This document shows positions 18,247 through 28,000 of a stretch of 64,000 nucleotides of DNA, piece after piece (the first letter of the stretch is position 1; each line of letters begins with the position of its first letter). Origin of the DNA: Planctomycetota bacterium (lineage in GTDB: Bacteria; Planctomycetota; Phycisphaerae; Sedimentisphaerales; Anaerobacaceae). The notes under the pieces were generated by a model. It did not search any database, was not told the origin of the DNA, and worked only from the letters and a program-made list of their open reading frames with translations. The translations under genes were made by a program, and so were the position numbers. The DNA lies in contig VRUL01000023.1 in NCBI GenBank assembly GCA_019456145.1, positions 1 to 64,000 on the forward strand, written 5' to 3'.

Positions 18247-18666
18247 TTACTCTTGCTCTGTTTCGGCTTCAACAAACGTGCTCATACCATTGAGCCTTGT
18301 TTCCACAGAGACGCTATAAGGCCGATTCCGTTCAATCCAGGTAACAGTTATTGTTACCAGATAAAGACTGTCTATACCCAGGTATTCGGTAGAAACTTCC
18401 CAGTGATATCCCGGCTCGAAATCTTCAACCACGCCGTCTGCGCGTCCTAATTCGATAAATTCTTCGATACCGACATAGTCAAGCAAACTAAGCTGCTTCT
18501 CTATTATTGAAGCAGCTATTTCGTATTGCCTGTTAAGTCTTGTTCCCGTTAGAGACCGTGAGGTTATTGCTACCAGTGTCAAAACCGCTCCGCAAAGGAT
18601 AGCGCTTGCGGTGACTGTCTCAACCAGAGTAAAACCTCTTTTGTTTCTTTTTGTTCGTATGGTCAT
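18247..18666 (-). CDS. gspI: T2SS minor pseudopilin GspI
   Basis: 139 residues. Prepilin leader KRGFTLVETVTASAILCGAVLTL, with a short globular domain typical in size for GspI. Its ATG overlaps the stop of gspH by 4 nt, and gspJ begins 4 nt after its stop, so the three minor pseudopilins are translationally coupled. GspI starts tip-complex assembly in characterised systems. Confidence 0.88.
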   Translation of the reverse strand: MTIRTKRNKRGFTLVETVTASAILCGAVLTLVAITSRSLTGTRLNRQYEIAASIIEKQLSLLDYVGIEEFIELGRADGVVEDFEPGYHWEVSTEYLGIDSLYLVTITVTWIERNRPYSVSVETRLNGMSTFVEAETEQE

Positions 18667-19226
18667 TCTTTGTCCAAATCAACAGTGGTGATTTCAACTT
18701 CTTTGGCTGTGCCCGGATGTACTGTTGCCTTGCCTGTCGCAGCGTAAATATTTACCGTATAATGATTTTCGCCGTCACCAATTTGAATAACCGCCGATTG
18801 TGCGGTACCGTTGGGCGAGAAAACTATTGCCGTCTGCTCATCAGATGATTCCGAACCAATCGGTGTTATTTGAATATCCTCGAATTTGACAGCATCGACA
18901 AATTCCACCGGCCTTGAGTACAAGTCCCGCACTATCGTTTGCTCCGTCTGTTCAGTCTCTTCATTCAATTGGTCGGTGGCCAGGAAAAAACCGCCATTTG
19001 TGGTATCCATTTCTATCCTGTAGGGTTTTTGTCGTTCAATAGCCATTATTCTTGCGTATTTGGCCGCGAGAAAAAAGTCCCGAGCCGTTTTTTTAACCAG
19101 CATCCTCTTGTATGTCCCTATCCAATACCCACCCCCAACGCTGGCCATAAGCGCGATAATGGTTATTACCACCAGCACCTCTATAATGGTAAAGCCGCTT
19201 TTCGTATATTGTTTTCGTTTGTTCAT
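18663..19226 (-). CDS. gspH: T2SS pseudopilin GspH
   Basis: 187 residues. Prepilin leader KSGFTIIEVLVVITIIALMASVG, then the GspH/FimT-like segment (AAKYARIMAIERQKPYRIEMD) with the A-R-x-x-A-I-x-x pattern of that family. It starts 28 nt after gspG and overlaps gspI by 4 nt. GspH links the minor tip to the GspG shaft of the pseudopilus. Confidence 0.88.
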   Translation of the reverse strand: MNKRKQYTKSGFTIIEVLVVITIIALMASVGGGYWIGTYKRMLVKKTARDFFLAAKYARIMAIERQKPYRIEMDTTNGGFFLATDQLNEETEQTEQTIVRDLYSRPVEFVDAVKFEDIQITPIGSESSDEQTAIVFSPNGTAQSAVIQIGDGENHYTVNIYAATGKATVHPGTAKEVEITTVDLDKE

Positions 19227-19254
19227 ACGCGTAATTCAAAAATCCATAATTACT

Positions 19255-19683
19255 TCAATCGTTATATATATCTGCATCGTCCTCTTCGCCGCCTTCTGTT
19301 TTGTCGGCTCCGTAACTTATCAAATCGAAGCTGCCCGGATTAATTTCACCTTCTTCAACGTAGATATATGGATTCTTCCACGTGTCAAGCAGCTCACTTT
19401 GCTTCAGATAAGGCCCTTTCCACTTTTCCTCAAGGTCTGCGGGAGGGATTATCAGTTCATCAAGTCCCAGCGATTCATCCGGAAATCGCCCACAATCAAG
19501 CTCAAACTTTATAATTGCGCTTTCGATATTTGCCATCTTTGCCCTTGCCATTATACTTTTTTGCTTGCCCATACCCTTGAACATTCTGGGTACATACACC
19601 GACGCAATAATCGCCAGCAGAACTATGACCACAAGCACTTCCACAAGCGTGAATGCCTTATTTTTCCTTCTGTTCGGTCCCAT
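19255..19683 (-). CDS. gspG: T2SS major pseudopilin GspG
   Basis: 142 residues, the usual GspG length. Leader NKAFTLVEVLVVIVLLAIIASVYVP and C-terminal features of the major pseudopilin: ANIESAIIKFELDCGRFPDESLGLDEL, then DTWKNPYIYV and SFDLISYGADKTEGGEEDDADI, whose acidic residues form the calcium site in homologues. A good AGGAAAGG ribosome-binding site precedes it. It polymerises into the pseudopilus shaft. Confidence 0.95.
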   Translation of the reverse strand: MGPNRRKNKAFTLVEVLVVIVLLAIIASVYVPRMFKGMGKQKSIMARAKMANIESAIIKFELDCGRFPDESLGLDELIIPPADLEEKWKGPYLKQSELLDTWKNPYIYVEEGEINPGSFDLISYGADKTEGGEEDDADIYND

Positions 19684-19719
19684 TTGGATACCTTTCCTAA
19701 TTTTTGAAAAATACGAAAA

Positions 19720-20982
19720 TCAAAGCGTTCCTGCACCAAATTGCATTACAACTATCGGCAGCAGAGTCGCCGCTATTATAAAACCTACTACTAAAGCCAG
19801 CAGGAGTATCAAAATCGCCGGGAAGATTGCCATAAACCTGTTTATCGCCGCGTCCGCCTCATCATCGAAAGTGTCAGCGGCATTGAGCAGCAATTCATCA
19901 AGCTTTCCTGTCTGCTCGCCAATAGCGACGATTTGCACAAGTAAAGGCGGGAAGTATCCCGAGCTGCCTAAAGGTCCGGCCAGTGACTCGCCCCGCTTGA
20001 CCTCTTCAGCTACACTATCAATTTCTCTGCCCAATAATTCATTGCCAAGGGTGTCACGAACAACACTAAGCGCCTCCAAAATGGTGACGCCTCCTTTGGT
20101 CAGTGCTCCGAGCGTCCTTGCAAACCTGCCTACTGCTATTGATCGCAGGACCGAACCCAAAACAGGAATTTTCAATTTAAAGGCGTCCCATTTGATTTTG
20201 CCATCCGATTTGATCCATCTTCTCAGCAAATGCAGCCCCACTACAATAACAGCTATAATACCCCATCCGTATACTGTCGTAAATAAACTTTTTATCAAAT
20301 CGCTCAATCCCAACAGCACTCTTGTTGGCAAGGGTAGTACGGCAATCGCGTCGCCTATCATCCCTAATATTCTCGGCAAAACCGTGGTTATTACGATAAC
20401 CGCCGACGCAAGCCCGATACACAAAACGAAGATAGGATACGCTGAGGCATTTTTCATATTGGATTTTATTTTCCCTTCTCTGCTCAGCATTGTCGCCAAC
20501 TGGGCCGTCGTCTCATCAAGCATCCCTCCTGTCTCTCCAACTCTTACCATCGAAAGACACAACGGGCTGAACGTATTCTCATGCATGGCCATAGCCTCTG
20601 AAAGAGATTGGCCGGAGCTTACCGACTTTACAAGCTCACTCAACAGATTCTTTGTTGCCGGCTTGTGCTGCTGGTCGCGAATGATTTCAAGCCCATTAAG
20701 CAGAGGAAGTCCCGCTTGCAAAGCCGTGCTCAACTGGCTGATAATAGCCAAAACGTCTTTGCTGCTAACCCTTCGTGACCAAAAGTTCAATAACCCGGTC
20801 AGGTCTAACTCTGACTTCTTGTCACCGTTGACGCTCCTTGCTTGAGCTTCAACCGCCAGCTCTAATACGAACTGACCCTTATCAGCCAGGGCGGCAACAG
20901 CGCTTCTTCTGTCTACCGCTTCAATAGTTCCTGTGACGTTACCGCCGTCTTGTTCAACTGCCTTATAATAATACTGGCCCAC
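19720..20982 (-). CDS. gspF: T2SS inner-membrane platform protein GspF
   Basis: 420 residues with a GTG start at 20982 preceded by AAAGG at 7 nt. It contains two T2SSF repeats, each with a cytoplasmic helical part and membrane segments (ISQLSTALQAGLPLLNGL; RFARTLGALTKGGVTILEAL), and ends with membrane helix AILILLLALVVGFIIAATLLPI. GspF couples GspE to pseudopilus assembly. It lies 51 nt after gspE. Confidence 0.95.
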   Translation of the reverse strand: MGQYYYKAVEQDGGNVTGTIEAVDRRSAVAALADKGQFVLELAVEAQARSVNGDKKSELDLTGLLNFWSRRVSSKDVLAIISQLSTALQAGLPLLNGLEIIRDQQHKPATKNLLSELVKSVSSGQSLSEAMAMHENTFSPLCLSMVRVGETGGMLDETTAQLATMLSREGKIKSNMKNASAYPIFVLCIGLASAVIVITTVLPRILGMIGDAIAVLPLPTRVLLGLSDLIKSLFTTVYGWGIIAVIVVGLHLLRRWIKSDGKIKWDAFKLKIPVLGSVLRSIAVGRFARTLGALTKGGVTILEALSVVRDTLGNELLGREIDSVAEEVKRGESLAGPLGSSGYFPPLLVQIVAIGEQTGKLDELLLNAADTFDDEADAAINRFMAIFPAILILLLALVVGFIIAATLLPIVVMQFGAGTL

Positions 20983-21033
20983 TATTTAGCCTTTCATAAT
21001 TCGTATCTTGTATATCGTCCACGAAGATACGAT

Positions 21034-22758
21034 TCAATCTTCTTCACCGATACTCTTGGCGACTCTCATAATCTCCTCGGGAGTCGTAATACCTTGTAAA
21101 ACCTTGGCGATACCGTCGTGTTCCATACTTATATGGTCCGCAGGTGCGGCCTTTAAAATTTGTTCGGTCGTCGGCTTTGTAGCTATCAGGTCACGCAGAG
21201 TAGATGTTATCCTGAGCATCTCAAATATACCTATTCTTCCCTTCATCCCGCTTTGCATACACTCGTTACAACCGAGACCGTGGTAAAACTCCGTATCAGG
21301 TTTGATGGCTACTGAGCCGTTCAAACTTCTAAGGAGGGTTTCGTCCGGTTTGTATGGCTTTTTGCAATTTTGACAAATCGTTCGCACCAGTCTTTGAGCT
21401 AACACCGCCTCTAACGAACTGGCTAACAGGAATGGCTCAACACCCATATCAATCAATCTTGTAATTGCTCCGGGTGCGTCGTTGGTGTGAAGCGTCGAGA
21501 AAACAAGATGTCCGGTCAAAGCTGCACGGATTGATATATTGGCAGTTTCTTTGTCGCGGATCTCTCCGACCATTATAATATCGGGGTCCTGCCGTAGTAT
21601 GTGCCTCAAGCCGGTGGCAAACGTCAGTCCCCTTTTCGGATTGACCGGCATCTGGTTAATGCCTTCAAGCTGATATTCAACGGGGTCTTCTATCGTTATC
21701 ATCTTCACAGCGGGCGAATATATCTTATTTAATGCTGCGTAAAGGGTCGTTGTTTTTCCACAGCCGGTCGGCCCTGTAACAAGCACGATGCCGTGTGTCT
21801 TATGCAGACTTTGATCGAAACCTTCCAGAGACTGGGCGTTCATCCCCAGCTCTTCGAGCCCTATCAATGAAGCGGATCTATCCAGAAGTCTAAGTTCGAC
21901 AGATTCGCCAAATACCGTAGGGATGGTGGAGACACGAATATCAACCCTGCCGCTTTTGCCGGTAAATTCGATGTGGCCGTCCTGCGGCACAAAGCGTTCA
22001 GCGATATTCATATCGCCCATAATCTTGATTCGTGAAATGATTGCCGCCTGCAGTCTTTTCGATGATGGTGCTTTCTCTACGAGCATGCCGTCGATTCTGT
22101 ATTTTATCTTTACCTGGTGCTCGAATGGCTCGATGTGTATATCAGATGCACGGGCCTCAATTGCTTCCAGTATTATCAAGTTCACCAGATTAACTAAGGA
22201 TGGCTCTCTGGCCAGTTCACTCAGCCTGGCAGGCGAGTAATCACCGTTGTCCATCTCGGCCTCCGGCCTCTGTTCAGCCGGAACAAGATTATCCAGCATC
22301 CTTGCTACATTGCTGCCGTAGAACTTCAGTATCGAATTTTCCATCTGTGTCGGTTCAGCGTAATAGCGCCGGACCGCATGGCCGGTTACAAGCTGCAAAT
22401 CCTTAATAACGTGCGGCTGGAACGGATTCGTCATCGCTACTGCTAATCGGCCGTTCTCGTGCCGTAAAGGCAAGATACTGTGTTTGCTGACTAACTCGGC
22501 CGGTACAAGGGTGATGATATCCGGGCTAATCGAAATATCCGTCAAATCTATCTTTTTGATTCCAACTTGAAGCGCAAGTACTTCATTTAACTGATGTTGC
22601 GTTATATAGCTGAGCTTCAACAAAATCTGGCCGAGCGGCTGAGGTTTAACCCTTTGTTCTGAAAGTCCAATTTCCAGGCTCGGCTGGTCTAAGTACAATC
22701 TTTCACAAAGCAACTGACCTAATTTCTTCTTCGTCTGAAAATTCGTTTGAAAGTTCAT
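21034..22758 (-). CDS. gspE: T2SS assembly ATPase GspE
   Basis: 574 residues from the ATG at 22758 (GGTGA 5 nt upstream; a GTG at 22767 is possible). The N-terminal T2SSE_N domain (about 1-150) is followed by the ATPase domain: Walker A GPTGCGKTTT near 330, Asp box and Walker B DPDIIMVGEIRD near 390, His box TGHLVFSTLHTNDA, and a tetracysteine zinc motif (CQNC ... CNEC near 463-490). It powers pseudopilus extension. It is the first gene of the operon; the promoter presumably lies in 22759-22860, but no clear hexamers were identified. Confidence 0.95.
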   Translation of the reverse strand: MNFQTNFQTKKKLGQLLCERLYLDQPSLEIGLSEQRVKPQPLGQILLKLSYITQHQLNEVLALQVGIKKIDLTDISISPDIITLVPAELVSKHSILPLRHENGRLAVAMTNPFQPHVIKDLQLVTGHAVRRYYAEPTQMENSILKFYGSNVARMLDNLVPAEQRPEAEMDNGDYSPARLSELAREPSLVNLVNLIILEAIEARASDIHIEPFEHQVKIKYRIDGMLVEKAPSSKRLQAAIISRIKIMGDMNIAERFVPQDGHIEFTGKSGRVDIRVSTIPTVFGESVELRLLDRSASLIGLEELGMNAQSLEGFDQSLHKTHGIVLVTGPTGCGKTTTLYAALNKIYSPAVKMITIEDPVEYQLEGINQMPVNPKRGLTFATGLRHILRQDPDIIMVGEIRDKETANISIRAALTGHLVFSTLHTNDAPGAITRLIDMGVEPFLLASSLEAVLAQRLVRTICQNCKKPYKPDETLLRSLNGSVAIKPDTEFYHGLGCNECMQSGMKGRIGIFEMLRITSTLRDLIATKPTTEQILKAAPADHISMEHDGIAKVLQGITTPEEIMRVAKSIGEED

Positions 22759-23201
22759 TCCGGTCACCTACGTTAAAAATCTAATAGTCTGCAAAGCCGT
22801 AATCCTGTGTCAGTGCAGAAGTTACGTTAATAGAAGAGAATATCTCCTTAACCTTTATGGCTTTTGGGACACAAAACCATCCTTTATATCAGACGCTTGA
22901 GAACGCGATTTTGTTACAAGAAAATGCTTTTTTATTGGCAAAAAACTCACAAATCCGGCACATGCAGCAGCCAAATGCCGGTTTGTGAGTTTATCCGGAC
23001 CTTGCTGATAAGTCAATCCTGCTTGTTTGTCGAGAAATGCCTTTTTGCAACCTGATATTGTGGATTGCGGGGCAAGAGGGGATAATGGAGTTAAATTTGG
23101 TGAAATATTGGTATAATTTGTCAAATTCAGTAAAAAAAACAAAAAGTCCCAAAAAACTACGTCAAGTTTTGTGGTTTCGTTACACTTATTAATAGTATCG
23201 A
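22759..23201. other. Divergent intergenic region between gspE and the sigma-fusion gene
   Basis: No gene supported. It contains a strong hairpin at 22944-22991 (listed separately) and a TATAAT at 23112-23117 that may serve the sigma gene, though its -35 is poor. Direct similarity exists between segments near 22922 (aaaatgcttttttattgg) and 23034 (gaaatgcctttttgc). Confidence 0.55.
22944..22991. repeat. Long inverted repeat / hairpin
   Basis: Arms AACTCACAAATCCGGCA (22944-22960) and TGCCGGTTTGTGAGTT (22976-22991) pair over 16 bp with a single bulged T, around a 15-nt loop. No U-tract follows, so it is not a simple terminator. It could be a protein-binding site or a structured leader in the divergent region. 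Confidence 0.65.
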
Positions 23202-24989
23202 ATGAACGATAACATAGACCACATAGAATTGGTCAAAAAAGCGCAGCTTGGTGATAAGGAATGCCTGAATCGTTTGGCTGAAGCAGGGAGGGAGCGTTTG
23301 CGCGAATATGTGCACCGTCTTACATTACGGGAAGATTTGACCGAAGATATTGTTCAGGAGAGTATTTTGGAAATGTTTAAAGTATTTGACAAACTCAAAA
23401 GAACCGACCGGTTTTGGAGCTGGCTGGATGGCATAGCCTTTAACAAGGTCCGCAGCTACTACGGCAGGCGATGGCGTCACAAAACAGTTTCCTTATCTGA
23501 TGCCGAAAGTGAGATTACAGAGCCGAATAGCCCTGATGGATTAGCGGACATGATAGCTTCGGAGTTGAAGCAGATTGTCATCAAATCAATGGGTCGGCTG
23601 CAGCCCCGGCATCGAGCCGTATTAACCATGAGATGTTATAAGGGGATGAAATATTCAGAGATTGCAAAATTGATGGAATGCAGTGAGTTTGGTGTTCAGG
23701 CATTGTTCTACAGGGCCAAAAAGTCTTTGGCCAAAGAACTTTCCCGTAGTGGACTTGCCAGGGGTTCGTTGCTGACAGCCCTGGTTCTGTTTGGGAAGAT
23801 GACGGCGACGAGCAAGGCCGCGGCAGCTACTATATCGGTAACGGCAGCTACAACTAAGGTTAGTTTGGCAGCGGGGCTGGCCGGGGTGGTCGGTGGTAAG
23901 ACACTTGTCGTGTCACTGACGACGGCAGGTGTATTGGCCGTTGGAACTATGGTGGCAACTTCGGCGATTGATGGTACAACGAAGATGGCCTGGAAAACCC
24001 CGGCAGGAAACTTACCAGTCATGGGGCAGGTGGCTCCGGCACAAGCGGGAGACGAGGAATGCTGGTACTACTATCCGCAGAATGCCAGTGGGCCGGTTAT
24101 GTTGAGAGTGGTAAAATGGGATGCGCAGGGAAAGAAGTCTTACTGCAAGTGGTGGCAGGATGACCAGGCCAACTACAGCTTTGAGAAAAGCAGGAATACC
24201 CTTTACATCAACAACTATCGGATGTGGAACAGTGAGCTTAATGTGCGGCGGCTGCCTACGGATAGCCCACAATTGACAGATTTTCTTTCCCGTATCGAAG
24301 GAAAGTCCACAGAGATGGAATATGTTACCGGTCGGGGACAAGGTTTACTTGTGATCACCAGACGGAGTGAAGAAGAGAAAAGCAATCGGTTGCGAATAAT
24401 CCAGCATTACAACGCATTGGATGAGGAATATTTCCGATACAAATGGCCGCCGGGGGCAAAAGTTGAAGATAAGCGCGATTCGATGCACAAACGAGGCTGG
24501 ACGTATTTCAAAATAACAGGCCAAATTAACGGCAAAGAAGTCCTGGGTAGGGGAAGGATACCATTTGTATACGCGGCCGGTAAAAGTCATTGGCCCTGGA
24601 TAGTATTGAAGGCGGGGGACAGTATCGTAAGCCAGGCCTGCTTTGCAGGTCTTTCTCGGCCCTGGATGGGGCTGCACACGATTGATACGGTACGGAGGGA
24701 TGCCGCCGAAAAGCAAATATGGTTTGAGACAAAATACAACAAGAGCAGCGGCAAGGTAGAAGTAGTCCTGAAGCCCAAGGATCGAAAGATTATGTATTCC
24801 ATTGATATGGAGAAAGATGTTATTGATTCGATTGCGTTTTCCGGTGATACCGAGGGGCAACTACAGTTTGATTACCTCCAGAATATTGACGATACGAGTA
24901 ATGAATTTGTCGAGCCGAGCAGGGAAGCACGGCTAACAGAAAGAAGCAAAGGGATGTTGTGGCTTTTGGAATTAATAAAGGATAATTGA
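23202..24989 (+). CDS. ECF-type sigma factor fused to a membrane-anchored C-terminal domain
   Basis: 595 residues. Sigma-70 region 2 (about 10-85, TLREDLTEDIVQESILEMFKVF) and region 4 (about 120-185, LQPRHRAVLTMRCYKGMKYSEIAKLM...VQALFYRAKKSL) form a complete ECF-like sigma factor. They are followed by an Ala/Thr/Val-rich hydrophobic stretch (about 192-262) compatible with one or two membrane helices, then an unrecognised 330-residue domain rich in Trp/Tyr that would be extracytoplasmic. No separate anti-sigma gene is nearby. The next gene begins 28 nt downstream. A sigma factor regulated in cis by its own sensory domain is inferred. Confidence 0.85.
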   Translation: MNDNIDHIELVKKAQLGDKECLNRLAEAGRERLREYVHRLTLREDLTEDIVQESILEMFKVFDKLKRTDRFWSWLDGIAFNKVRSYYGRRWRHKTVSLSDAESEITEPNSPDGLADMIASELKQIVIKSMGRLQPRHRAVLTMRCYKGMKYSEIAKLMECSEFGVQALFYRAKKSLAKELSRSGLARGSLLTALVLFGKMTATSKAAAATISVTAATTKVSLAAGLAGVVGGKTLVVSLTTAGVLAVGTMVATSAIDGTTKMAWKTPAGNLPVMGQVAPAQAGDEECWYYYPQNASGPVMLRVVKWDAQGKKSYCKWWQDDQANYSFEKSRNTLYINNYRMWNSELNVRRLPTDSPQLTDFLSRIEGKSTEMEYVTGRGQGLLVITRRSEEEKSNRLRIIQHYNALDEEYFRYKWPPGAKVEDKRDSMHKRGWTYFKITGQINGKEVLGRGRIPFVYAAGKSHWPWIVLKAGDSIVSQACFAGLSRPWMGLHTIDTVRRDAAEKQIWFETKYNKSSGKVEVVLKPKDRKIMYSIDMEKDVIDSIAFSGDTEGQLQFDYLQNIDDTSNEFVEPSREARLTERSKGMLWLLELIKDN

Positions 24990-25017
24990 TTTTTGGAAAA
25001 AAGGAAGGGAGTAAAAA

Positions 25018-28000
25018 ATGAAAACAGAAAAAATGACAAGGAATGCTTTGGTAGTGGCCCTTATTTTGGAGATATGTGTATCTGTGTCGTCCGGGTGGTC
25101 TACGCCTGTACCTGTCTCTGAAGTAAATACCCAATACCAAGAAGGTACACCTTTTTTGTCTTTCGACGGGCTGACGCTTTACTTTGCGAGGACTGATACC
25201 AGCACTTTTTACTACGCTCGAATATTCGAGGCGACAAGGAGTGTACCTTACGGACCATTTACATCGGTAAGCGAGGTTCTTATATCAAGCAACAAACATG
25301 TTAGGTCACCGTGGGTTACGCCGGACAATTTGCGAATGTACTATGCCGCACAGACCGAGACACCAATTCTATATCAGTTGAAAGTCAGCGAGCGGGCTTC
25401 GGTCAATGATCCCTGGCCTCAAGGAATAGATATCTTGGAGCTGAACATGCTCGGCAGGCTAGGTGCACTAAGTCTGACTGCCGACGAGTTGATTATTTTC
25501 TTCGACTCACCCGATATTCCTGGAGGATTAGGGGGATACGATATGTGGATGGCAACTCGGCCTGATATGAATTCGCCCTTTGGACAGGTGACAAATCTGG
25601 CTGAGCTTAACACGGTCACCATTGACGGTGGTCCGTATGTTACACCAGATGGCCTTACCCTCCTCTTTTACTCTAATCGTAATGGCTCTTATCAACTGTT
25701 CAGAGCAACACGGCAATCCCTAAGTGAGCCCTTCGGCAATATCGAACATCTGTCGGCTTTTGACACACCGGATGGTTTGAGCGTCAGTCCCGGTCTGAGC
25801 AGTGATGGCAGCGCCCTGTATTTTATAAGGCAGCCCAGCGTTGACAGGTCCACGCGAGATATTTATGTTTCCTATGTGGATCCGGGGCCGATTGCCCACT
25901 GGAAGTTTGATGAGGGTAGCGGGGCTATTGCATACGATTCAGCCGGCAACAATGATGGGACTATCTATGGGGCAGCTTGGACGACAGGCCAGCTCGGCGG
26001 GGCATTGGATTTTGACGGTGTGGATGATTATGTGGAGGTAAGTGATGATCCCTCTTTAAGATTTACTCAGTACGACAGCTTTTCTGTCTCCTTTTGGGCG
26101 AAACCTTCTACCGGAGGTTATGTATTTAGCAAATTGCAGGCGTATTCACAATCCGGGCAATTTGGTTATGCGCTTCGTTGGCTCTCCACCACCTCTAAGT
26201 TTCAGTTTATGACATCGAAGTCAGGTATTGTAAATGTATTTGTAGATACCACGGATAACTCTGCCACTGCCGGTAGCTGGTATCATGTAACAGCCGTATA
26301 TGACAAAAAAGATATGAAAGTTTATTTAAACGCAGAATTAAAAGGTACTAACTTTTTCGGTTATGATACCAGCAGCACCAGCCCTGATAATAATTTAACG
26401 ATAGGTGTGAGATTGTACGATTCTACCCTTGAACAATATTCCGATGGTATCATCGATGAGGTGATGATTTTCGATAACGCTTTGTCTGCTGGAGAGATTG
26501 AACAACTTTATGCTTCAACGGGTGACAATCTTTTAGTTAACAGTAGTTTTGAAACGACTGAGCTAATCAGCGGTGGCTGGCCATCTACCTTTGGCGATTG
26601 GAGCGGCGACCACTGTTATATTCTTCCCCGTTATGGCGATGTATGGCCCTACCAGGGCTCGCAGATGCTGCAGTTCGCAGGTACAAGTGCATTCGGGTCG
26701 GGAGCAGACACAGAATCCCAGGTTTACCAGATAGTCGATGTCAGCGCGTTTCAGGGCACTATAGCTGCGGGTAAGGCGACTGCCTCAGCGTCAGCTTATT
26801 TCAATAGATTACCGGGTGATGCAGAGACCGATACTGAATTCTATGTGGATATCCGAGCGTTTGCAGGCGACCCCTGCTCATTTCCAACGCTGCAGGATAC
26901 GGGAGGTATGCATATTGCAGAGGCGAAGGCGTTCATTTACACCGATGGCGACCCGGCTACATGGGAGTTGTGCGAGGCGCAACTGGTTTTGCCTGCTAAT
27001 ACGGATTACGTTGTAGTTGGTATTAGTGCCCGGGAGAATATCTATAATGACCTGGCCTGGCCCGAGTTTGACGGGCATTGTGCCGATGCAGCTTCGTTGA
27101 CGATAACGGTCGAGCCGAACGTCCCTGAGCCACCGGGAGTTTATTACGTCGATGGTGTCAACGGCAGCGATTTAAATGACGGCTTGAGTCCGGAGACGGC
27201 ATTTGCTACGATTCAGATGGGTATCGATACCGCGACAGATGGGAACACTGTTTTTGTCTATCCGGCCATATACAACGAAGCGCTCTTGATTGATAATAAG
27301 GTTATAACGCTTAAAGGCGTCCCTACTTCTGCCGGTATCCCCATACTGCAAAAGGCCGGTGATTATGCCGTCTCGTTCTATGTCGTTCAAGGTCCCGCTA
27401 ATCTGCTGGCCAACTTTGTTATTAGAGGCAGTGACCTGGGAATCTTTATTGTTGGTGGTTCCCCGATGATACTCAATGTAACGGTAGTTGATAATGTTTT
27501 CGGTATTGCTGCCTACGCCGGGGCGACGCCGGATATCAGCAACTGTATTTTCTGGAACAATACCGATGGCGATCTCTTCGGGGATCCGAACCCAATTCAG
27601 GCCAGGTACAGCTACATCCAGGATGTCAATGGGCCGAATGTTCCACCTCCAGGCCTGATTTCCCACTGGAAGTTTGACGAAGGGGCGGGCAGCATCGCTT
27701 ATGATTCAGCCGGCACGGATGATGGAACTATCTTCGGTACAACGTGGACAACTGGCCAAATCGGTGGCGCATTAGACTTTGATGGTGTGGATGATTATGT
27801 TGATATGGCAGATACGGTCAAAAACTATTTAGGAACAAATTATACCGTTTCGGCATGGATTAAAACAAATTCGTTCTTTCCAGACAATTATATCGCAGCA
27901 TACAGGCATTCAACTGATATTAATCCTGTTTTATTTGTGCTTCACCATTATAATGAAAATATTGGTTTTGCAGTGAGAGACAATTCACTCAATATTGCAG

